Shown here in pieces: positions 1 through 5,763 of a stretch of 6,317 bases of DNA. The position numbers and the translations under genes were made by a program. The notes under the pieces are model-generated. The model ran no database searches. It had not been told where the DNA came from and was given only the letters and a program-made list of their open reading frames with translations. Location: contig JAITUD010000277.1 in NCBI GenBank assembly GCA_031286555.1, positions 1-6,317 on the forward strand. The letters run 5' to 3'. This DNA is from Microbacterium sp. Lineage in GTDB: Bacteria; Actinomycetota; Actinomycetes; Actinomycetales; Microbacteriaceae. Position 1 is the first letter of the stretch, and the number at the start of each line of letters is the position of its first letter.

Positions 1-538
1 GTACGGGCAGCACCGCGGCGTCCGTCGCGGTCACCTCGGGGCGGTCCGGGAACAGTGACGCGATGTGGCCGTCGGGTCCGACTCCGAGGAAGCAGACCGC
101 GAACGAGGGCCAGGGACGCTCGTCCGTGCCGTAGCGGGCCAGCTCCGCGGCGTACGCCGCGGCGGCCTCGTCGAGGCCCATCTCGTCAGGGGCGGCCGCC
201 TCGTGCACGTTCTGGGCCGGGACAGGGATGTGGTCGAGAAGGGCACGGCGGGACTGCAGCGAGTTGCGGTCGGCGTCGTCACGGGCGACGAAGCGCTCGT
301 CGCCCCACCAGAAGTGCACCAGCGACCAGTCGATCTTCGCAGCACGCGGATGCGCGGCCACGGCGGCCAGGACGGCACCGCCCATCGATCCGCCGGTGAG
401 GCAGATGTGGGCGATGCGCCCGTCCCTGGTGCGGGCGCGCACCCTGGTCAGGAAGCGATCGGCGACCCGCTCGGCGAGTTCCGCAGGTGTGGGTTCCACG
501 ACCACCGTCTTGACCGCGCGCGCCTGCTCCATCGTCAT
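1..538 (-). CDS. pgl: 6-phosphogluconolactonase, N-terminal part (truncated by the left window edge)
   Basis: This enzyme hydrolyses 6-phospho-D-glucono-1,5-lactone to 6-phosphogluconate, the second step of the oxidative pentose phosphate pathway, in the cytosol. I translated 179 codons from the ATG at 538 with no stop. Family proteins are usually about 240-260 residues, so roughly the last quarter lies outside the window. Visible family motifs are the phosphate-binding LTGGSMGG (residues 47-54), HFWWGDERFV (75-84), the RNS of the substrate-binding region (91-93), and the hallmark GVGPDGHIASLFP (152-164). The start ATG overlaps the opcA stop as ATGA, which favours it. A second in-frame ATG at 532 would remove only two residues and cannot be excluded. 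The Shine-Dalgarno is weak (GGA about nine bases upstream, then a G-run), so translation probably depends on coupling to opcA. It is the last gene of the operon visible here. The family assignment is secure. The older name devB is used for the same gene in some genomes. Confidence 0.96.
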   Translation of the reverse strand, partial: MTMEQARAVKTVVVEPTPAELAERVADRFLTRVRARTRDGRIAHICLTGGSMGGAVLAAVAAHPRAAKIDWSLVHFWWGDERFVARDDADRNSLQSRRALLDHIPVPAQNVHEAAAPDEMGLDEAAAAYAAELARYGTDERPWPSFAVCFLGVGPDGHIASLFPDRPEVTATDAAVLPV

Positions 539-1470
539 GCCCCCGTTTCCGGCGGTCCCAGCCGCTCCCAGCCATCGGTGATGACTCGACCGTACAGCAC
601 GTCAGCGTCGAGGGTCCGCAGCTCCTCGGCCAGGCACTCGCGCAGCGTGCGACGCGGCAGATGCAGCTCCTGTGCGGGCTGCCCCGGCTGGGTGAGACGC
701 GCGAGTCCGGGCGAGGGACGCTCCAACAGGATGTCGCCGGAAGCGCGGTGCAGTCGCACCGACTTGATGCCCTCCTGCCAGTGCTCCGGGTCCTCGTAGG
801 ACCAGCGCGCAGGCACGTCGAGGGCCATCTGCAGCCAGGCCGCGAGGAGCGCCGTGGAGGGCGACGCGGCCGCCCCGCGCACCTCCACGCCGGTGACGGT
901 CTCGAACGGGGGCTGATCGAGCACCGCGGCGAGCTGCTCGCGCCAGTGCGTCAGGCGCGTCCATGCCAGGTCGGTGTCACCGGGCGTGTAGGTGCGTCCG
1001 AGCAGGGCGAGCCTGTCGCGCACGTCGGGCGACGTCGCGGCATCCGTGATGCGGCGCTGGGCGATGCGGCCGAGCGGGGACGACGCAGCATCCGTCGGCG
1101 CCTCGTCGGGCCACCAGGCCACGACGGGAGCGTCGGGCAGCAGCAGGCCGGTGACGAGGCTCTCCGCGTTGCTCGCCGCCTCGCCGTAGGCGCGCAGCAC
1201 GATCACGTCGCTGGCGCCGGCGTCGCCGCCGACGCGGATCTGCGCGTCGAGGCGGGACGGGCCGTCGCCGGCGGTGAGCACGATGACCCGCATCGGATGC
1301 TCGCGGGAGGCGTCGTTCGCGGCGTCGATCGCATCCTCGGCCACTCCGTTGCGTGCGGCGATGACGAGCGTCAGCACACGGCCGAGGGCGACCGCGCCGC
1401 CCTCCTCGCGCGTGCGGACGAGCTGCTTGGCGATCTGGCTGACGGTCGTGTCGGGCAGGTCGATGATCAC
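535..1470 (-). CDS. opcA: Glucose-6-phosphate dehydrogenase assembly protein OpcA
   Basis: This 311-residue protein belongs to the OpcA family, first defined in cyanobacteria as a factor needed for assembly or full activity of G6PDH, and found in actinobacteria next to zwf. It is not an enzyme by known homology, and it most likely acts on the Zwf product encoded just upstream. Visible family features are an N-terminal segment beginning MIIDLPDTTVSQI, a central core with LLLPDAPVVAWWPDEAP (residues 109-125), and a C-terminal RTLRECLAEELRTLDAD segment followed by LYGRVI. The start is GTG at 1470, which overlaps the zwf stop as GTGA. A GGAG Shine-Dalgarno lies 6 bases upstream, inside the zwf end, which supports this start over later ones. 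The stop overlaps the pgl ATG in the same way. Length is normal for the family. Identification rests on motif recognition and the fixed position between zwf and pgl. Confidence 0.95.
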   Translation of the reverse strand: MIIDLPDTTVSQIAKQLVRTREEGGAVALGRVLTLVIAARNGVAEDAIDAANDASREHPMRVIVLTAGDGPSRLDAQIRVGGDAGASDVIVLRAYGEAASNAESLVTGLLLPDAPVVAWWPDEAPTDAASSPLGRIAQRRITDAATSPDVRDRLALLGRTYTPGDTDLAWTRLTHWREQLAAVLDQPPFETVTGVEVRGAAASPSTALLAAWLQMALDVPARWSYEDPEHWQEGIKSVRLHRASGDILLERPSPGLARLTQPGQPAQELHLPRRTLRECLAEELRTLDADVLYGRVITDGWERLGPPETGA

Positions 1471-3011
1471 GGGCGTCTCCAGACTCGTCCGTCACGGGCC
1501 AGCAGGGCGTCGGCGGATGCCGGGCCCCAGGAACCGGGGGCGTACTGCTCCAGCGGACCGCCCTGCGCGGCCCAGTACTGCTCTACGGGGTCGAGGATCT
1601 TCCAGGAGAGCTCGACCTCCTCGTGCCGCGGGAACAGCGGCGGGTCGCCGAGCAGCACATCGAGGATGAGACGCTCGTAGGCCTCAGGGCTCGCCTCGGT
1701 GAAGGCGTGCCCGTAGCCGAAGTCCATGGTCACGTCGCGCACCTGGGTGCCGGCACCGGGAACCTTCGACCCGAACCGGATCGTGACGCCCTCGTCGGGC
1801 TGCACCCGGATCACCAGGGCGTTCTGCCCGAGCTCCGAGGTGCGAGCCAGCAGATGCTGCGGGGCGCGCTTGAAGACGACGGCGATCTCGGTGACACGGC
1901 GACCGAGCCGCTTGCCGGTGCGGAGGTAGAACGGCACCCCGGCCCAGCGGCGGTTCGCGATCTCGAGCTTGACGGCGGCGTAGGTCTCGGTCGTGGAGCC
2001 GGGGTTCATCCCGTCCTCCTCAAGGAAACCGTTCACCTTCTCGCCGCCCTGCCAGCCTCCGGCGTACTGGCCGCGCGCCGTGGCGAGCGACAGATCCGCC
2101 GGCAGCTGCACGGCCTCGAGCACCTTCTCCTTCTCGGCGCGGAGGTGCTCGGCGGAGAGGCTGATCGGCTCCTCCATCGCGGTCAGAGCCAGCAGCTGCA
2201 GCAGGTGGTTCTGGATGACGTCGCGTGCGGCGCCGATGCCGTCGTAGTAACCGGCACGGCCACCCACGCCGATGTCCTCGGCCATCGTGATCTGCACGTG
2301 GTCGATGTGGTTGCGATTCCAGATCGGCTCGTACAGCTCGTTGGCGAAGCGCAGCGCCAGGATGTTCTGCACCGTCTCCTTGCCGAGGTAATGGTCGATG
2401 CGGAAGATCGAGTCCGCCGGGAACGCCACCTCGAGCGCACGATTGAGCGCCCGGGCCGACTCCAGGTCGTTGCCGAACGGCTTCTCGATGACCACACGGC
2501 GCCAGCACTGATCGTCATCGCTCGCGTCGCCGACCAGGCCGGAGTCCTTGAGCTGGCGGGCGACGATCGGGAAGTCCTTCGGCGGGATGGACAGGTAGTA
2601 GGCGTGGTTGCCCATGGTGCCGCGCTCGACGTCGAGCTTCTCGACGGTCTCGCGCAGCCGGCGGAACGAGTCCGGGTCGTCGAACGTGCCCTGCACGAAC
2701 CGGATGCCCTGCAGCAGCTGCTGCCAGGTCTCCTCGCGGAACGGCGTGCGCGCATGCTGCTTGACCGCCTCGTACACGACCTGCGCGAAGTCCTGGTCCT
2801 CCCAGTCGCGACGGGCGAAACCCACCAGGGCGAACCCGGGCGGCAGCAGACCGCGGTTGGCGAGGTCGTACACGGCGGGCATGAGCTTCTTGCGGGACAG
2901 ATCGCCGGTGACCCCGAAGATCACCAGGGCGCTGGGCCCGGCGATCCGGTTCAGGCGACGATCGTCGGGGTCGCGCAGCGGATTGTGCCCGCGCGAGATG
3001 GATGCTGTCAT
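1467..3011 (-). CDS. zwf: Glucose-6-phosphate 1-dehydrogenase
   Basis: This enzyme oxidises glucose-6-phosphate to 6-phosphogluconolactone with reduction of NADP+, the committed step of the oxidative pentose phosphate pathway. The 514-residue product has the usual length. The N-terminal Rossmann fold carries the nucleotide-binding GVTGDLSRKKL (residues 33-43), followed by EKPFG (176-180) and the signature FRIDHYLGKE (203-212), which holds the substrate-binding and catalytic histidine region. The C-terminal domain shows STTETYAAVKLEI (339-351), PFYLRTGKRL (360-369), PEAYERLILDVLLGD (442-456) and a conserved tail YAPGSWGP (490-497). The start is ATG at 3011. A weak GAGG lies 10 bases upstream. 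The N-terminus ISRGHNPLRDPDDRRLNRIAGP looks like that of Microbacteriaceae Zwf proteins as I recall them. It follows pgi after a 38-base gap and overlaps opcA by 4 bases. Coenzyme preference (NADP+ rather than NAD+) is inferred from the family, not shown by the sequence. Confidence 0.98.
   Translation of the reverse strand: MTASISRGHNPLRDPDDRRLNRIAGPSALVIFGVTGDLSRKKLMPAVYDLANRGLLPPGFALVGFARRDWEDQDFAQVVYEAVKQHARTPFREETWQQLLQGIRFVQGTFDDPDSFRRLRETVEKLDVERGTMGNHAYYLSIPPKDFPIVARQLKDSGLVGDASDDDQCWRRVVIEKPFGNDLESARALNRALEVAFPADSIFRIDHYLGKETVQNILALRFANELYEPIWNRNHIDHVQITMAEDIGVGGRAGYYDGIGAARDVIQNHLLQLLALTAMEEPISLSAEHLRAEKEKVLEAVQLPADLSLATARGQYAGGWQGGEKVNGFLEEDGMNPGSTTETYAAVKLEIANRRWAGVPFYLRTGKRLGRRVTEIAVVFKRAPQHLLARTSELGQNALVIRVQPDEGVTIRFGSKVPGAGTQVRDVTMDFGYGHAFTEASPEAYERLILDVLLGDPPLFPRHEEVELSWKILDPVEQYWAAQGGPLEQYAPGSWGPASADALLARDGRVWRRP
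1477..1480 (-). promoter_or_regulatory. Ribosome-binding site of opcA
   Basis: GGAG sits 6 bases before the GTG at 1470, inside the end of zwf. It supports the non-ATG start and the 4-base GTGA overlap with zwf. Confidence 0.65.
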
Positions 3012-3021
3012 CGGTAGAGTG

Positions 3022-3025
3022 CCTC
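3022..3025 (-). promoter_or_regulatory. Weak ribosome-binding site of zwf
   Basis: GAGG lies 10 bases before the zwf ATG at 3011, at the long end of usable spacing. No better Shine-Dalgarno is visible in the pgi-zwf gap. It is listed because zwf is the one gene that cannot rely on a stop/start overlap for its translation. Confidence 0.45.
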
Positions 3026-3028
3026 GAT

Positions 3029-3044
3029 CGGTGTCACGGTGTCA
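3029..3044. repeat. Perfect tandem 8-base repeat in the pgi-zwf gap
   Basis: CGGTGTCA occurs twice head to tail (TGACACCG twice on the coding strand) within the 38-base gap between pgi and zwf, the only non-coding stretch in the window. It sits 18 bases upstream of the zwf start. It overlaps at 3043-3044 with a short inverted repeat CAGTG-GAT-CACTG (3043-3055) that spans the pgi stop codon. The repeat is certain as sequence. Whether it binds anything is unknown, and I see no clear -10/-35 promoter around it. Confidence 0.5.
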
Positions 3045-3049
3045 GTGGA

Positions 3050-4654
3050 TCACTGGGCGGCTTCGAAGAGCGCCATCACGTCGGCGGACGCGTCGGCGAT
3101 CGTCAACGATACGACCGGGCGGCCGTGCTGCGCGAGCACGGCGGCGTCACCGGCGGCCTGCGCCTCGATGAGCTGCCCGCACGTGAACGGACGGTCGGGG
3201 ATCTCCAGGTCCACGTCGGTGCGCTCCAGGATCTGCAGGAAGACCCCCTGCGCCGGACCGCCCTTGTGGTACTGCCCGGTGGAGTGAAGGAAGCGCGGGC
3301 CCCACCCGAAGGTCGCGGGGCGACCGGAGTCGGCGGCGACCATCTCGCGCAGCCCCTGCAGCTGAGGCAGGTCGAGACGGTCGACGTAGGCCTGCACCGC
3401 GACGTAGCCGTCGGCGGGGAGCTGCGCCCACAGAGCGTCCAGAACGCCCGCGATCGTGCCGGAGGAGGCGAGTGCGGGGTTGGAGACCCGCACCTCGATG
3501 CCGTCCTCGACGAACGCCGGGGGAGCGGTCTCGGGGCGAGCGTCGAGCAGACCGCGCGCCGCGATCTTCGCCGATTCCACGTCGGGCTGGTCGAAGGGGT
3601 TGATGCCGAGCAGGTACCCGGCGATCGCAGTGGCGTACTCCCAGACCAGGAACTGCGCGCCGAGGGTGCCGCTGACGAGGATCTCGCCCTTGTGGCGCTC
3701 GGGCAGGTGGAACTCGTCCGCGTCGTCGACCAGACGCACCAACTGCAGGTCGGCCGGCTTGTTCTCGACCTCGGGCGAGACGGGCAGCAGGACCACGGGC
3801 AGGATGCCGGTGCCGCCCTTCCCGGTGGACTCCGCGATGAGCTGCTCGATCCAGTCGGGCAGTCCCACGATGTGGGTGCCGTCGGTGATCAGGCCGAGCT
3901 TGTCCGGTCGCGGGTCGCCTCCGACGATGGCCGCGGCCAGACGCAGAGCGGGGTTGGACGCGCTGTCGAGGGCGAGCTCGAGGATCAGCGCCTCGGCCTC
4001 GTCAAGGAGTTCGGAGATGTCGGCTCCGGCGAGACCGGAGGGCACCAGACCGAATGCGGTGAGCGCCGAGTAGCGGCCCCCGACGTTCGGGTCGGCGTTG
4101 AAGACGCGGTAGCCCGCCTCACGGGCAGACGCGTCCAGCGGCGAACCGGGATCGGTCACCACGACGATGCGCTCGGCCGGGTCGATGCCGAGATCGCGGA
4201 AGGCGGCCTCGAAGGCGCGGCGCTGCGAGTCGGTCTCGACGGTGGAGCCGGACTTCGACGACACCACGAGCGCGGTGCGCGCGAGGTCCGCGTCCAGCGC
4301 GGCCAGGACCTGCCCGGGCGCGGTGGAGTCCAGGATCGTCAGCGGAACGCCGGCGGTCTGCGTGATCACCTCCGGTGCGAGCGAGGACCCGCCCATGCCG
4401 GCGAGCACGAACCGGTCTACGCCCTTGGCGGCGAGCGTCTCGCGCAGCGCGGTGATCTCGTCGACCAGCGGCCGCGAGTTGGCGACCGCCTCGAGCCAGC
4501 CGAGACGGATGGAGGCCTCGGCCTCGGCATCCGGTCCCCACAGGGTCGGGTCGCCGCTGGTGAGCCGGGTCGCGATGAGCTCGGCGACCAGGCGCGGCAC
4601 CGTCTCCTCGACGGCCGCGGCCGCCGCGCCCGAGACGTGGACCGCGACGCTCAT
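3050..4654 (-). CDS. pgi: Glucose-6-phosphate isomerase, long actinobacterial type
   Basis: This enzyme interconverts glucose-6-phosphate and fructose-6-phosphate, linking glycolysis to the pentose phosphate genes around it. The product is 534 residues with two SIS (sugar isomerase) domains. Visible motifs, in order, are GMGGSSLAPEV (residues 86-96), the phosphosugar-binding SSKSGSTVET (132-141), PGI signature 1 NVGGRYSALTAFGL (190-203), AESTGKGGTG with the likely catalytic glutamate E275 (274-283), and a signature-2-like NPFDQPDVESAK (352-363). About 170 further residues include FLHSTGQYHKGGP (455-467). That last motif and extension also occur in bifunctional transaldolase/Pgi proteins. The frame stays open upstream into tal as far as 4963, but ATG 4654 is chosen because it overlaps the tal stop as ATGA, has GAGG 7 bases upstream, and begins the Pgi-like sequence. 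The upstream 103 codons are arginine-rich shadow of tal. A 38-base gap separates it from zwf. Confidence 0.96.
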   Translation of the reverse strand: MSVAVHVSGAAAAAVEETVPRLVAELIATRLTSGDPTLWGPDAEAEASIRLGWLEAVANSRPLVDEITALRETLAAKGVDRFVLAGMGGSSLAPEVITQTAGVPLTILDSTAPGQVLAALDADLARTALVVSSKSGSTVETDSQRRAFEAAFRDLGIDPAERIVVVTDPGSPLDASAREAGYRVFNADPNVGGRYSALTAFGLVPSGLAGADISELLDEAEALILELALDSASNPALRLAAAIVGGDPRPDKLGLITDGTHIVGLPDWIEQLIAESTGKGGTGILPVVLLPVSPEVENKPADLQLVRLVDDADEFHLPERHKGEILVSGTLGAQFLVWEYATAIAGYLLGINPFDQPDVESAKIAARGLLDARPETAPPAFVEDGIEVRVSNPALASSGTIAGVLDALWAQLPADGYVAVQAYVDRLDLPQLQGLREMVAADSGRPATFGWGPRFLHSTGQYHKGGPAQGVFLQILERTDVDLEIPDRPFTCGQLIEAQAAGDAAVLAQHGRPVVSLTIADASADVMALFEAAQ

Positions 4655-5763
4655 CGGGCGGCCTCGAGGCCGGCGGCGACCTGGGTGAGCAGGTCGTGCC
4701 ACGAGTCGATGAACTTCGCCACGCCCTCGTCCTCGAGCACCTGGGTGACGTCGTCGAAGTCGACGCCGACGGCCTTCAGCCCTGCGAAGACCTCGCGGGA
4801 GGCGTCGTAGGTCGAGGAGACGGTGTCTCCGGTGACGACGCCGTGGTCGAAGGTCGCCTCGAGGGTCTTCTCCGGCATGGTGTTCACGACGCCGGGGGCG
4901 ACCAGCTCGGTCACGTACAGGGTGTCGGGCAGTGCGGGGTCCTTCACACCGGTCGAGGCCCACAGCGGCCGCTGCAGGGTGGCACCGGCATCCAGCAGCG
5001 CCTTGGCGCGGTCGCCGGCGAAGCTCTGCTCGTAGAGCTCGTACGCGAGACGTGCGTTCGCCAGACCGGCCTTGCTCTTGAGCGCGGCGGCCGCGTCGGT
5101 GCCGATCGCGGCGAGACGCTTGTCGGTCTCGGTGTCGACGCGGGAGACGAAGAACGACGCGACCGAGTGGATCGTCGACAGGTCGATGCCCGCAGCCTTC
5201 GCGGTCTCCAGACCGGTCAGGTACGCGTCGATGACCTCGGCGTAGCGCTCAAGGCTGAAGATCAGGGTGACGTTCACGCTGATGCCGGCGCCGATCGTCG
5301 CGGCGATGGCCGGCAGACCGGCCTTGGTCGCGGGGATCTTCACCAGCAGGTTCGGGCGGTCGACCCGCTCCCACAGCTCCTTTGCCTGCGCGATGGTGCC
5401 CTCGGTGTCGTGGGCGAGGTCGGGGGAGACCTCGATCGACACGCGTCCGTCGACGTGTGAGGAGGCGTCGTAGACGGGGCGGAACACGTCGAGCGCGTCA
5501 CGCACGTCCTGCGTGGTCGCCGCGAAGACCGCGTCGACGGCGGATGCTCCGGATGCCGCCAGCTCGTGCACCTGCGCGTCGTAGGAGGTGTCGTCGGGGT
5601 TGGTCATCGAGTTCGCGAAGATCGTCGGATTGGTGGTGACACCGACGACGTTGCGGCTCTCGATGAGCTGCTGCAGGTTGCCCGAGTGGATGCGGGTGCG
5701 GGACAGGTCGTCGAGCCAGATGCTGACGCCGGCGGCCGAGAGGTCTGCGGTGGGGGTGCTCAT
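4651..5763 (-). CDS. tal: Transaldolase
   Basis: This enzyme transfers a dihydroxyacetone unit between sedoheptulose-7-phosphate and glyceraldehyde-3-phosphate, giving erythrose-4-phosphate and fructose-6-phosphate, in the non-oxidative pentose phosphate pathway. The 370-residue product fits the longer actinobacterial transaldolase subfamily. Visible motifs are IWLDDLSRTRIHSG (residues 15-28), GVTTNPTIF (41-49), VSIEVSPDLAHDT (108-120), NLLVKIPAT with the Schiff-base lysine K142 (138-146), SVNVTLIFSLERY (162-174), SVASFFVSRVD (200-210) and RPLWASTGVKDP (265-276). The start ATG at 5763 overlaps the tkt stop as ATGA and has a strong AAGGAG Shine-Dalgarno 5 bases upstream. A longer open frame continues to about 6003, but the extra 80 codons read as low-complexity arginine-rich shadow of tkt and are rejected. 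The stop overlaps the pgi start. All key catalytic positions appear intact. Confidence 0.98.
   Translation of the reverse strand: MSTPTADLSAAGVSIWLDDLSRTRIHSGNLQQLIESRNVVGVTTNPTIFANSMTNPDDTSYDAQVHELAASGASAVDAVFAATTQDVRDALDVFRPVYDASSHVDGRVSIEVSPDLAHDTEGTIAQAKELWERVDRPNLLVKIPATKAGLPAIAATIGAGISVNVTLIFSLERYAEVIDAYLTGLETAKAAGIDLSTIHSVASFFVSRVDTETDKRLAAIGTDAAAALKSKAGLANARLAYELYEQSFAGDRAKALLDAGATLQRPLWASTGVKDPALPDTLYVTELVAPGVVNTMPEKTLEATFDHGVVTGDTVSSTYDASREVFAGLKAVGVDFDDVTQVLEDEGVAKFIDSWHDLLTQVAAGLEAAR
4659..4672. promoter_or_regulatory. 14-base perfect palindrome covering the pgi ribosome-binding site
   Basis: The sequence CGGCCTCGAGGCCG is self-complementary across all 14 bases. As RNA it could form a 5-base-pair GC stem with a UCGA loop. 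On the minus strand its GAGG (4665 down to 4662) is the likely Shine-Dalgarno for pgi, 7 bases before the ATG at 4654. It also encodes the last tal residues (near LEAAR), so it may simply be chance in GC-rich coding sequence. The palindrome is seen directly; a role in masking the ribosome-binding site and coupling pgi translation to tal is inference. Confidence 0.4.

Noticed and set aside
1623..3017. Open frame of 464 codons on the plus strand, opposite zwf
   Set aside because: It is antisense to a complete Zwf, its composition is biased, and it has no motif or plausible ribosome-binding site. It is a codon-bias shadow.
3043..3055. Possible terminator after pgi (CAGTG-GAT-CACTG)
   Set aside because: The stem is only 5 base pairs with a 3-base loop, no U-tract follows, and operon genes continue 38 bases later.
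3002..4810. Long open frame of 602 codons on the plus strand, opposite pgi
   Set aside because: It runs antisense to a clear Pgi with intact motifs, and its product is rich in R, G, D and V with no recognisable domain, as expected for the mirror frame of GC-rich coding sequence.
4655..4963. 103-codon N-terminal extension of pgi into tal
   Set aside because: The extension is arginine-rich low-complexity sequence in an alternative frame of tal, while ATG 4654 has a Shine-Dalgarno and a stop/start overlap.
348..5693. Apparent excess of the hexamer GGATGC/GCATCC (14 sites by hand count over both strands, against about 4 expected from base composition)
   Set aside because: The same-composition hexamer CGATGC is also frequent (about 10 by hand count), and most sites fall on ordinary codons, so codon and dinucleotide preference explains most of it. 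A genome-wide k-mer count against a codon-aware model would settle it.
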